A stretch of DNA of 64,000 nucleotides from Chryseobacterium elymi (GCF_003385495.1 NZ_QNUH01000012.1:62001-126000); one strand, 5' to 3'. Numbered from the stretch's first letter, positions 1 through 8,192 are shown. Translations and numbers: made by a program. The notes: generated from the sequence alone by a model not told the origin.

Positions 1-497
1 ACACCAAAACAGATGCTGATGGTAACTCATTCAGATTTATTGAGATCACACAGCAAAAGACAGGAGAAAAGGTTGTTATTCCCTTACATGATGAGGTTGA
101 ATCTATTTTAGAAAAATACCATGGTGATTTTCCACCAACATTCGCAAGTAATCCGGGTTCTAATTCTGTATTATTTAATAGGCATATAAAGAAGGTTTGT
201 GAACTGGCAGGGGTTCATGAAATGGTGAAAGGTAAAGTTTACAATGAAGAGACAAAAAAGAATGAGATTGTAGAAACTGAAAAATGTAACCTGGTTTCTT
301 CTCATGTTTGCCGCCGTTCATTTGCTACTAATTTTTATGGAAATAAAATGTTTACAACACCTCAGCTTATGTCGATTACCGGACATAAATCAGAATCCCA
401 GTTTCTCAATTACATTGGTAAAACAGCAGATGACTGGGCCATGCAGACGGCCAAAACATTTAAAGATCTTTCTGAGAAAAAAATAAAAACATCATAA
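1..497 (+). CDS. tyrosine recombinase / integrase, C-terminal part (5' truncated by window)
   Basis: The frame is open from base 3, giving about 164 residues, so the N-terminal arm and core-binding domains lie outside the window. The start reads as the beginning of the catalytic domain (ITQQKTGEKVVIPL). The H-x-x-R motif is HVCRR, followed by an ITGHK stretch and the nucleophile tyrosine in FLNYIG. These are the conserved catalytic residues of phage-type integrases (family knowledge). The next gene starts 2 bases after the stop and is a small HTH protein, a common int-xis arrangement. It probably mobilises the element ending at tRNA-Cys. An in-frame ATG at 222 is internal, not a real start. 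Confidence 0.85.
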   Translation, partial: TKTDADGNSFRFIEITQQKTGEKVVIPLHDEVESILEKYHGDFPPTFASNPGSNSVLFNRHIKKVCELAGVHEMVKGKVYNEETKKNEIVETEKCNLVSSHVCRRSFATNFYGNKMFTTPQLMSITGHKSESQFLNYIGKTADDWAMQTAKTFKDLSEKKIKTS

Positions 498-499
498 TT

Positions 500-775
500 A
501 TGGCAAACAATATTATAATTCCCGAAGGTTATGTTTTGGTTCCGGCAAGTTGGGCTGAAAGATATTTTAACAAGTCATTTTGGACAGAAATTGAAGTGCC
601 AAGAACCAATGAAGTAGCTGAGTATGTAGGAGTGAGTGTTGAGAAAATAAAGAAGGATCTAAGAAATATAGAATGTCCACTTAGAAAGGCTGAAAAAAGC
701 AAATCCGGAAGAGGCAATCAAATGAAATTTCACAAATGGTCAGTTGAAGAATATAAAGACTGGCTTAGAAAATAA
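500..775 (+). CDS. small HTH protein, possible excisionase
   Basis: 91 residues. After a short N-terminus (IIIPEGYVLVPASWAERYF) comes a helix-turn-helix-like segment at about residues 33-60 (TNEVAEYVGVSVEKIKKDL), a basic stretch (KAEKSKSGRG) and a C-terminal WSVEEYKDWL helix. The layout resembles MerR/excisionase-type DNA-binding proteins of Bacteroidota elements. It starts 2 bases after the integrase stop and is almost surely co-transcribed. A role as recombination directionality factor is inferred from position and fold only; it could equally be a small repressor. Confidence 0.6.
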   Translation: MANNIIIPEGYVLVPASWAERYFNKSFWTEIEVPRTNEVAEYVGVSVEKIKKDLRNIECPLRKAEKSKSGRGNQMKFHKWSVEEYKDWLRK

Positions 776-781
776 AATTAT

Positions 782-984
782 ATGAGCAGCAAATTAGAAT
801 ATGAAATAGCAAAGAATATCTGAATAAGCTTCCAGACAAAGAAAGAGAAAGCCTCTGTAAAGTAACTCTTCTGGGGTTACAAGAACTGAAGAAGACAAGA
901 AGAGAATTAGAACGTGAGTATTCTGAATTTCTTAAAAAATCAAAATCCTTTCAAGATTTCAAAAATAAATACGGAATAAAATAA
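782..984 (+). pseudogene. frameshifted small ORF, paralogue of 1206-1388
   Basis: ATG at 782 opens a frame reading MSSKLEYEIAK and then hits a stop. The DNA around it matches the start of the gene at 1206 (shared AKEYLNKLP), except that a run of four A is three A here. Restoring one A gives a continuous frame of about 67 residues to TAA at 982-984, with a charged, probably helical C-terminus (ELKKTRRELEREYSEFLKK). The span of 203 bases is one short of a codon multiple. Either a real decayed gene or a homopolymer sequencing error. Function unknown. Confidence 0.55.
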
Positions 985-991
985 TTTAATC

Positions 992-1216
992 ATGGACGCA
1001 TTGGAAAAAGAGATTAATGCCCTTAAAATGAAGCAACGTAGAGCAGACGAAAAATATAAGCAGTCTTCTAGTGAAATTTGGGCAAGAATCGAATTATTGG
1101 AAAAATTAGCATTAGAGAATACCGGAGTGGATGCCGGGAAAATTGATCCAAGCGTCCAGATTGCTTTGAATAAGGTAGCAAAAAGAAGGTACGGAAAAAA
1201 AAATTATGGGGAATAA
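992..1216 (+). CDS. small unknown protein of the element
   Basis: 74 residues. The first 40 are charged and predicted coiled-coil-like (LEKEINALKMKQRRADEKYKQ), followed by LLEKLALENTG and a basic end (KVAKRRYGKKNYGE). It starts 7 bases after the frameshifted ORF and overlaps the next ATG by 11 bases, so it belongs to the same run of small co-directional genes after the integrase. No domain recognised. Such short charged ORFs are common in Bacteroidota integrative elements. Confidence 0.55.
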   Translation: MDALEKEINALKMKQRRADEKYKQSSSEIWARIELLEKLALENTGVDAGKIDPSVQIALNKVAKRRYGKKNYGE

Positions 1217-1388
1217 ATTAGATTATCAAATAGCAAAAGAATATCTGAATAAACTTCCGCGAGAGCAAAAAATGGAAATTATAAACGGAACACTTGGGCA
1301 AGTAACTGTAAGTAAAAAAGAAAAACAGCAGATCCGGAAGTTTTGTTCAGATTATATAAAAGATAAAATCCAGAAAGGAAAAATATAA
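1206..1388 (+). CDS. small unknown protein, intact paralogue of 782-984
   Basis: 60 residues, lysine-rich. The N-terminus (KLDYQIAKEYLNKLP) closely matches that encoded, with one frameshift, at 782-984, while the C-termini differ. It overlaps the end of the preceding gene by 11 bases, suggesting translational coupling. No recognised domain. A duplication of a small gene inside the element followed by divergence is the simplest reading. Confidence 0.5.
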   Translation: MGNKLDYQIAKEYLNKLPREQKMEIINGTLGQVTVSKKEKQQIRKFCSDYIKDKIQKGKI

Positions 1389-1406
1389 AGCCACCTGCGG
1401 GAACAG

Positions 1407-1529
1407 ATGGCATTAATTAACCTCTCAAAAGTTAAAATCATTACAGGATTCAAAGGAAAATATTGGATTAAAATAAACAAATCTATACGATATGGAAAAT
1501 TCGGATTTATAATGACTAATAAAAACTAA
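1407..1529 (+). CDS. possible 40-residue basic peptide
   Basis: An ATG at 1407 opens 40 codons (MALINLSKVKIITGFKG...) ending at TAA 1527-1529. It is strongly basic, with a GGGAA purine stretch 5 bases upstream, and fills the gap between neighbouring genes on the same strand. No homologue recognised. The size and AT-rich context mean chance cannot be excluded. Confidence 0.3.
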   Translation: MALINLSKVKIITGFKGKYWIKINKSIRYGKFGFIMTNKN

Positions 1530-1534
1530 CCACT

Positions 1535-2017
1535 ATGAAAACAAAAGTACAAGAAAAATCAAATGAAAGAAAATTAAACAATGTATCATTTGAAGCATTA
1601 AGAGATATTGAACTTCTTGAAGAAAGAAGATTAAGTTGGGGACTTATAAATTTCAATTCTGTTTTAAATCATTTCAATTGGGGTTTTTACAGAGATCGTA
1701 ATAAATATCCAGATTTCCACAGTTTGGGATCATCAATGAGTGATCATGCTCGCAAAGGTAACATTGGTAAATACCAAATATATTGCCTTGTAAAATTATC
1801 ATCCATTATTTACGATGCAAGGGTATTGTACGAAAACAATCTTATTGATTTTACTCAATTACATAGTATCGTTGTTCGTGTAAGAAATGATGCGCACAAA
1901 AGATTTAAGTCTATCGAAAAGACTCAGGCAAAAAAAGAGTTGAAAAATAAAAAATTAAACTCTGATTCCCTGTTGATCTTAAAAGCAAAATTAGCAATCC
2001 TAGAAAACGAAGATTAG
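1535..2017 (+). CDS. unknown protein of the element, 160 aa
   Basis: Starts MKTKVQEKSNERK. The central part is rich in aromatic residues (NHFNWGFYRDRNKYPDFHSL, YQIYCLVKL) and the C-terminus is a lysine-rich helix (KKELKNKKLNSDSLLILKAKLAIL). No signal peptide or membrane segment. I do not recognise the family. It follows the small-ORF run on the same strand, with a short gap to the next gene. Codon use is as AT-rich as the rest of the element. Confidence 0.55.
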   Translation: MKTKVQEKSNERKLNNVSFEALRDIELLEERRLSWGLINFNSVLNHFNWGFYRDRNKYPDFHSLGSSMSDHARKGNIGKYQIYCLVKLSSIIYDARVLYENNLIDFTQLHSIVVRVRNDAHKRFKSIEKTQAKKELKNKKLNSDSLLILKAKLAILENED

Positions 2018-2092
2018 TAAAAAATGAGATGTTAAAAGCATCTATTTTTTTTCATAACTTTATGTTGGCAACTGAAAATAACTGTTTGAAAT

Positions 2093-2794
2093 ATGGAAAT
2101 TATACCACATTATATTTTTAAGGAATTCGAAGAAAACTATTTGCAAGAATATGTAATACATTTAAGTGAAGATGCTGAAAAAATAACTTTGTTAGATTAT
2201 TATGAAAAACTAGATGATTATTATAGTGGATTGGTTAGAGTATTAGGGGATTTATTTAACGATCAGTTAATTGATATTATTAAAAATAATTTTCACTGGG
2301 AGGTATTTAGAGGATTTGTCTTTGTCAAATTCCCTGATCTTTTTGAAAGCCAAATAGATGGAACTTTAGAGAAAGCAACAATTAGGTATAGTTTTGAGAT
2401 GAATAGACTGATTGAAAATCGACTAGATATAGGGGTGAGTTTATATATGGAGTTAAATAATATACTAAGTTTTCTAACAAATAAAATAATTGAAGCAGCT
2501 CTAAACCGTCCTGAGAATAATAATGATGAAAAAAGAAAAAGGGTCGTTTTAACGAATCCAAAAAAATTAGCTTTATTACAAGCAATTGGATTTTTTGATT
2601 TGCCAACTATTACAGAATTATCTGAAGATGATCAAAATAAAATAGTTGCATTATTGTTAGATGCGGATAAAAAAGAATTTGTCTATAAAAATAGACTAAA
2701 TCTCAACTCTAAAAATCCAAATTATCAAATAGATAAATATACAGCATTCCAATATGTGGAAGAGATGGAACAGTTGTTAAATGGCATGCAATAA
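2093..2794 (+). CDS. unknown cytosolic protein, 233 aa
   Basis: An acidic N-terminal half (LSEDAEKITLLDYYEKLDDYYSGL) precedes a C-terminal segment KKLALLQAIGFFDLPTI...KIVALLLDADKKEF...QIDKYTAFQYVEEMEQLLN. The last part looks like a small helical domain ending in a helix. No signal peptide, no membrane span, no catalytic motif. A TAACTTTA box lies about 30 bases upstream and a strong terminator follows at 2826, so it is probably a stand-alone transcription unit in the element. Family not recognised; possibly a regulator such as the RteC-like proteins of Bacteroidota elements, but I cannot support that. Confidence 0.6.
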   Translation: MEIIPHYIFKEFEENYLQEYVIHLSEDAEKITLLDYYEKLDDYYSGLVRVLGDLFNDQLIDIIKNNFHWEVFRGFVFVKFPDLFESQIDGTLEKATIRYSFEMNRLIENRLDIGVSLYMELNNILSFLTNKIIEAALNRPENNNDEKRKRVVLTNPKKLALLQAIGFFDLPTITELSEDDQNKIVALLLDADKKEFVYKNRLNLNSKNPNYQIDKYTAFQYVEEMEQLLNGMQ

Positions 2795-2825
2795 ACTTAA
2801 ATAAAATATCATACGGGAGTTAAAT

Positions 2826-2854
2826 GGGAGTGTTTTTGCACTCCCTTATTTTTT
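2826..2854 (+). terminator. Rho-independent terminator after the 233-aa gene
   Basis: Stem GGGAGTG (2826-2832) / CACTCCC (2839-2845) with a T-rich loop, followed by TTATTTTTT. It separates the gene ending at 2794 from the replication operon. Confidence 0.8.
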
Positions 2855-2862
2855 ATAGCAGA

Positions 2863-2870
2863 TACCTTTG
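2863..2870 (+). promoter_or_regulatory. -7 box of the HTH/Rep operon
   Basis: TACCTTTG matches the Bacteroidota -7 consensus TAnnTTTG, 23 bases before the ATG at 2894 and just after a terminator. No clear TTG at the -33 spacing. Confidence 0.5.
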
Positions 2871-2893
2871 TATCATAACATAAACAGATAGTT

Positions 2894-3178
2894 ATGAATA
2901 CAATTCAATTCGTAGGAACTAATCCTACAGATCTTATTAAAGGAATCGAAGAAGCACTGATTCCTAAACTTACAGAGAGACTTTCTGTACAGTTCCAGCC
3001 AAAAGAGCCAACAGAGTATTTAACTCGTAATGAAGTTTGTAAACTTTTAAAGATTGATCTTTCAACATTGCACAGGTGGAGGAAAGATAAAACGATCCCT
3101 TCCTACGGCTTTGGAAACCGGGTATATTTCAAGCGTGCTGAAGTTGACCAGATTATTAATAGAAATAAACTCAGTTAA
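2894..3178 (+). CDS. helix-turn-helix protein (MerR/excisionase-like, HTH_17)
   Basis: 94 residues. The C-terminal half carries the HTH_17 pattern: YLTRNEVCKLLKIDLSTLHRWRKDKTIPSYGFGNRVYFKRAEVDQII, that is, a sensor helix, a recognition helix and a beta-wing with RVYFKR. Proteins of this layout are common in Bacteroidota mobile elements as excision or replication regulators (family knowledge). It is the first gene of an operon with a winged-helix protein (11-base gap) and a replication initiator, so control of excision or replication is the likely job. Confidence 0.75.
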   Translation: MNTIQFVGTNPTDLIKGIEEALIPKLTERLSVQFQPKEPTEYLTRNEVCKLLKIDLSTLHRWRKDKTIPSYGFGNRVYFKRAEVDQIINRNKLS

Positions 3179-3189
3179 ACTTAAATATT

Positions 3190-3618
3190 ATGGCAGCGAT
3201 TACACCAAGATTGGAAGCCTACCTGAAAGTAAGAGGTAGCATTGCAGAGAGAATGAATGAGGTTCTTGAGGTTATCGGAAAAATTCAGCCTTGCACGTAT
3301 GAAGATATTGCAGATGAATTGAAAACCAGAACAAACTTAGTAACCAACCGAATGAGTGAACTTGAAAAGGTTGGTTTAATCCGTGTCACGGATAGAGTAA
3401 AACAAAAAGGAAATACACGGAGTCTTTTCAGTGTGTGTACTGAAGAAGAAGCGAAGCAGCTTCAAGAAGAATTCTTAATTAGATACAAATCTGAAAAAGA
3501 GGATCTGGAAACAGCATTTCAGAAAGTCCAGGAGAATCCGGCAGCGAAAGACATTATTAAACGTTGTGTTACATACTGTAAATACAAACTTCGCTTACTA
3601 ACTAAATATGCCATCTAG
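3190..3618 (+). CDS. winged-helix DNA-binding protein
   Basis: 142 residues. Residues 20-75 form a winged-helix pattern (CTYEDIADELKTRTNLVTNRMSELEKVGLIRVTD, wing RVKQKGNTRSLF), followed by an acidic helical tail and a basic end (RCVTYCKYKLRLLTKYAI). The fold resembles small MarR/phage-type wHTH regulators. The stop overlaps the start of the replication initiator by 11 bases, implying coupled translation. Probable regulator of, or accessory to, the initiator; inference from context. Confidence 0.65.
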   Translation: MAAITPRLEAYLKVRGSIAERMNEVLEVIGKIQPCTYEDIADELKTRTNLVTNRMSELEKVGLIRVTDRVKQKGNTRSLFSVCTEEEAKQLQEEFLIRYKSEKEDLETAFQKVQENPAAKDIIKRCVTYCKYKLRLLTKYAI

Positions 3619-4708
3619 TAACGAAAAAAAGGGAGCCATTAAGTTCCCTGATTGTTCAAAATATGTAATGGTGGCAACCGATTACAACACAAAGATAGTG
3701 AAAATAATGCTGGATAATTTGAAATTTTCAATTACTGATCAGGATATTATACAGAGATTATGGCGATTTGCAGAACAGGAAATGCTTTCCCGTAAACCTC
3801 AAAATAATAACTATGTATGCTATTCAAAGTTTGGTGCATTGATGAGGTTTGATTTTAGGAAAAGTATTGAAAATGGTTATCTGATTGGTTTTAGACATTT
3901 AGAGGTGTCAATAAGTCCGCATTATCACTTTAATGGCTATTTACATAATGGTAATGATTTCAGCCCCAAAAACTGCTTAAAAACGTTACGGGATATATTT
4001 ATACAGATAAAGCTAAGACAGGAGGAATTTGGCCTATTAAAAGCAGTGAATATTGAGTATGGGCTAAATTTAGTACCTGACACAGAGATCAAAAACCTCA
4101 TCGGTGGAATTTCTTTCCATAAAAGAACGCCTTTCATAGCTCCAGATGCAGCAAAGCCTTACTTCAAAATTACAGACGCGACGAAGTATAAACAAATTAA
4201 AGCGTATGCAAAGGGGCTGCAGTTTATGGAGCATCCGGAATATGGTATTGATCTAAATACCTTTCGGTTTGAAGTAAAAAGCAAACAGAGTAAATGCATT
4301 TCTAAATTGGGAATTAGCACAGTAAAGGACCTTTTCAATGAGGAAGTTTACAGTGGATTATTTCAATCTCTTTTAGATGAATGGGAAAACATTCTTTTCA
4401 CTTTTGAAAAAGAAAAATTTGATGCGTTTTTGAATGACTCTAATAGAGATAAATTTAATTATGAACGGCAAAAATATATGAAAACTAATGTTGAGGTTCG
4501 AACGATTTGCAGACAAATTAAAGGGCAATTAATCGATAAATTTTTATCATTTCAAAATTCTGCAAATTCCACACAGAAAACACTGATGAATACTGGAAAG
4601 GTCAAAATTAGAAATGACCCTTCTCTACTGATAAACTTGGAATATGCAGAATTTAATATAAATATTACTAAGAATAGGAGTATGAAATTGGGAACCTCAT
4701 CAATATAG
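3608..4708 (+). CDS. putative rolling-circle replication initiator (filamentous-phage gpII/X-like)
   Basis: 366 residues. Around residues 98-125 there is LEVSISPHYHFNGYLHNGNDFSPKN... (run continues). It combines an H-x-H at 105/107 with the NG..HNGNDF pattern that resembles the GhN-f region of phage/plasmid gpII-type initiators. Further on, KYKQIKAYAKGLQ and LNTFRFEVKSKQSKCISKLG match the RFE-K core of that group, with several tyrosines as candidate nucleophiles. Known: such proteins nick their own origin and start rolling-circle replication. Assignment rests on motif memory, not a search. It ends the 2894-4708 operon; the four repeats at 4748-4868 lie just downstream and could hold the origin. 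Confidence 0.55.
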   Translation: MPSSNEKKGAIKFPDCSKYVMVATDYNTKIVKIMLDNLKFSITDQDIIQRLWRFAEQEMLSRKPQNNNYVCYSKFGALMRFDFRKSIENGYLIGFRHLEVSISPHYHFNGYLHNGNDFSPKNCLKTLRDIFIQIKLRQEEFGLLKAVNIEYGLNLVPDTEIKNLIGGISFHKRTPFIAPDAAKPYFKITDATKYKQIKAYAKGLQFMEHPEYGIDLNTFRFEVKSKQSKCISKLGISTVKDLFNEEVYSGLFQSLLDEWENILFTFEKEKFDAFLNDSNRDKFNYERQKYMKTNVEVRTICRQIKGQLIDKFLSFQNSANSTQKTLMNTGKVKIRNDPSLLINLEYAEFNINITKNRSMKLGTSSI

Positions 4709-4747
4709 GATTGAAAATAATTTTGGTCAAAAAAAATAAAGTTCCTG

Positions 4748-4868
4748 AATTTTTAGAGTCCATAAAAAAGATTTGATAGAACGGTTTTTCTTACTCATAA
4801 AAAAGGAGGGTAACGGAGTTTTCTTACCCATAAAAATATAATTAAGAGTTTTCCAACTCTATAAAAAT
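4748..4868 (+). repeat. four imperfect ~22-bp repeats between Rep and fibre genes
   Basis: Four units share the shape TTTTy-ttA-CyC-ATAAAAA, with their C-ATAAAAA parts at about 4761, 4796, 4829 and 4859, so spacing falls 35, 33, 31. Unit 3 contains a hairpin GGGTAA (4808-4813)/TTACCC (4824-4829) and unit 4 a hairpin AGAGTT (4845-4850)/AACTCT (4855-4860). They sit directly after the replication initiator and before the fibre gene. They could be initiator-binding repeats, a replication origin, or a 5' regulatory region of the fibre gene. Confidence 0.5.
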
Positions 4869-4880
4869 AACAAATAAAAA

Positions 4881-6878
4881 ATGACAACAAAGAATATAAA
4901 TACAGCTTTTATAAAGCTAAAGTCAATAAATGAACTGGAAGAGATAACGACTCTCGAAGATGGAAATTTACTGTTTGAGGATGGGGATGGAAAATTAAAA
5001 AGAATGACAACTGCTATATTTTATCAGCTGTTACATAATATTGCAAAGCCAATCTCGCCATCAGATACTAGGCCTTTTACTGCAAATACTTGGCATAAAC
5101 CAACAATATATTCAGCAAGTCCAGGAACAAATTACCCCAGTGCTGGTAGTTTAAAGGCCATTGAAGGATATGATACATTATTCTTTTATAACGGAACTTC
5201 TTGGATTAAAGAGGCTAACAAATTGCCAGGTGTTGATGTTGCTGAAGCATTTGATCCCACAGACGCAGTAAAAGCACAGGGAGGAGAGCAGATAAATAAT
5301 TGGTTTATGGGATCAGATGACATTATTACTACCAGTTCAAAAACATTCGAGGGTACATTAATAACTTCTTACCCAACAGGTTTTTATGATCCCTCAGGTG
5401 TACTCGTTAATGATACATCCAGAAGACGCACAGGTTATTTGACGTTGCCTGTACATACAAATACAATTAATTTTATAAATTGGAATGCTGCTTATAGAGG
5501 TGTTTTTTTGAGTGCTACTAATATAACTTTAGGTATATTTTTAACAAACAATAATACGCCAATTGCTGTTCCTTCCGGAGCGGTAAAAATAGACATAGGC
5601 ATTAAATCAACATCTGTTGAAGTTGATCTTAATGTGATTAAAATTAATTATCATATTGTAATTCCAGGTGAAGTGAAAAAAATAGTTAGTCCTGTAGAAT
5701 TAGAGAATCGAATTGATTTAAGAGAGACTAGCCAGAATACTAATTACGGCTTTTCGCAATACTCAAACTTCGATTCTTTTACAAGTGGTTATATAGATGC
5801 AGCTGGTCTTATTCAACCTGATCCGACAAATGTTCGAAAGCTGTCACCCCAAATAGATATTTCACAGTATACGAAGTTCACATCACATGTATCTATAAAT
5901 GGAGCGTATTATCGGCTGACAGATTCTTTAGGTTCCCTTATAAAATTTGGGCTTCTTGGACCAGATATACAAATTCCTGCCGGATCAAAGTTTATCCAGT
6001 TCACCATTAAAGGTTCCGCTTCACAGGTGAATTTAGCTTCTGATTATTTTACATTCACAATTGGAAATGAAATTGATTATATTTTAAAGAAATCAGATAT
6101 ATCGTCTTTTTCTTCTCAAATAAATTTATATGTTCAAATTTCTAAAGCAAATTCCATTGGTTCGACAAATATTGATCAGTGGGAAAATTTCTCTGATGGA
6201 TTTGATTCAAATAATGTAACACTTTTTGATGGTGGAATTAAGCTAATAGATAATATTACAGCAGTAAATAATCAAGCTAAGATTAGAAGTTTAAAATTTG
6301 ATTTCGGCAATGTTTTTTCTGTATTTATGAAAGTTAAGTTTCTGCAGCTTAACAACTCATATAACATGGATATTTTGGATGGAATTATAAATCAATATGG
6401 TGAAACCAATAACACTAATGACGATAACATTAATAAATCCGGATTCTCTTTTGCAGTAATTCATCCGACACTTTCCGTAAGGCCAATATTTTCGATTGTT
6501 AAGTCAATAGACTATGATACTTCGGGTAATTTGGAAATATGGAGAATCATTAAACCTACTAATTTTGTCGCAGGATTTGAGAGGATATGGACAGGGAAAG
6601 AAATTCCAATGAATGCTTTTTTTGATATGCAAATAGATTTTGATTTCAATACTGAAACAAATGCAAATTATTATGTATCTATCACTGTTAATGGCCAGAA
6701 GTTGGTAAACAGGTCATTGATGGGTATGAATTCAAATTATGCAGGCAATAAATCATTGCTCTTCCAATGCAAAGGAACTACAGAAGAGCCAGCAGAATTT
6801 ATTGTGAAAAATATTAAGGTAGTCCAGGAAAATAAAGATAAGGCTAATCTATTGGGTTATTTAATGTCCGGGATCTAA
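4881..6878 (+). CDS. phage tail-fibre-like / receptor-binding protein
   Basis: 665 residues, no signal peptide. The N-terminus (FIKLKSINELEEITTLEDGNLLFEDGDGKLKRM) and the block TIYSASPGTNYPSAGSLKAI...TLFFYNGTSWIKEANKLPG resemble the virion-attachment and linker parts of Bacteroidota phage fibre proteins. The remainder is beta-rich and rich in Asn/Ser/Thr, and the last about 200 residues look like a jelly-roll/LamG-type domain. It stands alone: no tail, capsid or assembly gene flanks it. Preceded by four repeats, followed by a bidirectional terminator. In a Rep-bearing element it might alter the host range of a helper phage or be a remnant; both are inferences. A free surface adhesin is unlikely without an export signal. 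Confidence 0.6.
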   Translation: MTTKNINTAFIKLKSINELEEITTLEDGNLLFEDGDGKLKRMTTAIFYQLLHNIAKPISPSDTRPFTANTWHKPTIYSASPGTNYPSAGSLKAIEGYDTLFFYNGTSWIKEANKLPGVDVAEAFDPTDAVKAQGGEQINNWFMGSDDIITTSSKTFEGTLITSYPTGFYDPSGVLVNDTSRRRTGYLTLPVHTNTINFINWNAAYRGVFLSATNITLGIFLTNNNTPIAVPSGAVKIDIGIKSTSVEVDLNVIKINYHIVIPGEVKKIVSPVELENRIDLRETSQNTNYGFSQYSNFDSFTSGYIDAAGLIQPDPTNVRKLSPQIDISQYTKFTSHVSINGAYYRLTDSLGSLIKFGLLGPDIQIPAGSKFIQFTIKGSASQVNLASDYFTFTIGNEIDYILKKSDISSFSSQINLYVQISKANSIGSTNIDQWENFSDGFDSNNVTLFDGGIKLIDNITAVNNQAKIRSLKFDFGNVFSVFMKVKFLQLNNSYNMDILDGIINQYGETNNTNDDNINKSGFSFAVIHPTLSVRPIFSIVKSIDYDTSGNLEIWRIIKPTNFVAGFERIWTGKEIPMNAFFDMQIDFDFNTETNANYYVSITVNGQKLVNRSLMGMNSNYAGNKSLLFQCKGTTEEPAEFIVKNIKVVQENKDKANLLGYLMSGI

Positions 6879-6911
6879 GAATGATTGAGATTGAAACCTT
6901 TAATATAATAT

Positions 6912-6937
6912 AAACCTCAGCAAAACGCTGAGGTTTT
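6912..6937. terminator. bidirectional terminator
   Basis: Perfect 10-bp stem AAACCTCAGC (6912-6921) / GCTGAGGTTT (6927-6936), loop AAAAC, lying between the convergent fibre gene and the 6942-7646 gene. Confidence 0.8.
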
Positions 6938-6941
6938 GTAA

Positions 6942-7646
6942 TTATAAATCTTTCAGTTCGTCCCTCTTTTTATTGTTTTCTATATTTTTAAAGAATTCTT
7001 CCTTTGCTTTGTTTTCAGTTTTGATTTTTTTAATTGTTTCGAGATTTTCCGCTATGAAATATAAAGAAGTCTTCTGGTCGCAATTATCATCTTTGCCATC
7101 CGAAATAACTCTATTTATTTCTATATTACCATTGGTGTAAGTTCTATAATAGTTTTTTTTAGTAAATGAGATTCGCTCTCTATTAATATAGCAGTAATCA
7201 TCTCTTTCTGTTTTAGATAGTTCCCCTAATCCATATTTTGTTTCAAAGTCCATTGAAAGGTAGCCTGTTACATCGCTAAAATGGATGAAAGAAAGAATGT
7301 TATCGACAAATATCAAATTAGCAAATCCAATGGTGTATTTATTATTAATCTTTAAATTTTTAATATTGTAGGTTGTTACGTTGTCTAAATAATAAGTAGG
7401 ATAAGAATTATCTGAAACTTCCTTAGTGTTTGGTATTACTTTAACATAAACATTAGGTTTATTTAGATTTGAGTATAAGCAGTTCATACCTACACATTCA
7501 ATAAGTTTCAAGTTTTGAGATTTAGTAATACTGTCAAACTGTTTAATTGTTAATTTATCAATTTTATAGGGGCCAATACCTTCAGGTAAATCTTGACAAA
7601 ACAAATTTGAAGCGTAAAAAATAAGAATGTATAATAACTGTTTCAT
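6942..7646 (-). CDS. exported protein of unknown function, 234 aa
   Basis: The frame is open to 7790, but ATG at 7646 starts a clear Sec signal peptide (MKQLLYILIFYASNLFCQ, cleavage after the Gln-preceding Cys/Gln region), so I place the start there. The mature part (DLPEGIGPYKIDKLTIKQFDSI...LIECVGMNCLYSN) has two Cys in CVGMNC and further Tyr-rich beta-like segments, ending in a Lys/Glu-rich tail (KTENKAKEEFFKNIENNKKRDEL). Periplasmic or surface location inferred. No family recognised. Very AT-rich, single gene on the minus strand between the fibre gene and tRNA-Cys; it may be element cargo. Confidence 0.6.
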   Translation of the reverse strand: MKQLLYILIFYASNLFCQDLPEGIGPYKIDKLTIKQFDSITKSQNLKLIECVGMNCLYSNLNKPNVYVKVIPNTKEVSDNSYPTYYLDNVTTYNIKNLKINNKYTIGFANLIFVDNILSFIHFSDVTGYLSMDFETKYGLGELSKTERDDYCYINRERISFTKKNYYRTYTNGNIEINRVISDGKDDNCDQKTSLYFIAENLETIKKIKTENKAKEEFFKNIENNKKRDELKDL

Positions 7647-7808
7647 GAATAAATTTTTGATAAAGATATTAATACATGAGAATTTATAATTACGGGTATC
7701 CATAAAGGAATTATCTAAGATTTTATGTCGATCATTACGCGTATAGTTTACTAGGGTGAAGTTATTATTAATAATTGGAAAATAGATCATCCCAAGTTCT
7801 TAGAGTCT

Positions 7809-8053
7809 ATACGCGCACGCGCGAGGGTTTGATTAGATTTGCATATTGTACTAAGGTTTTTCTACAGTCACTTACGCGTAATTAGAAATTTTATATCTCC
7901 CTATCTGTTTGCGTATGGTTGTTTATGCCGACTTTATTGGTGTCTGTTCGTGTGTAAGGGAAACAATAATACAGTCAAAAGTTTATGCGGGCTTTCCTGG
8001 AATAAAACGTAGTCATAAATTACTAATCGGACCAATACGCGCACGCGCGAGGG
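7809..8053. repeat. 19-bp GC-rich direct repeat, two copies
   Basis: ATACGCGCACGCGCGAGGG occurs at 7809-7827 and again, identical, at 8035-8053, 226 bp apart in the same orientation. It is strikingly CpG-rich in AT-rich surroundings. The interval 7647-8200 has no convincing gene. The position just inside the tRNA-proximal end suggests element-end or protein-binding sites, but nothing proves this. Confidence 0.6.
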
Positions 8054-8171
8054 AATATAAAGATATTTGTTAAATTTTAGGTCATAAAAGTTAGAGCGAT
8101 CTAATAAGAGATATGTTTTTGGGATTTTTATTCTTCTCAAGTCTGATAAAATGACTGTTTATTATATTGTT

Positions 8172-8192
8172 GACACAAAAGTAGACACAAAA
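8172..8192. repeat. tandem GACACAAAA boxes near tRNA-Cys
   Basis: GACACAAAA at 8172-8180 and 8184-8192, with a 12-bp period, about 55 bp from the tRNA 3' end. Short direct repeats at this distance from an attachment site are typical of integrase arm-type sites (known for lambda-like integrases). Assignment here is inference. Confidence 0.35.

Noticed and set aside
4748..4868. CRISPR array
   Set aside because: Units are imperfect and short, and the intervals are only about 10-13 bases; no cas genes.
7934..8140. 68-codon minus-strand ORF near tRNA-Cys
   Set aside because: It runs through one copy of the GC-rich repeat, has no signal, domain or ribosome-binding evidence, and looks like chance in a gene-free stretch.
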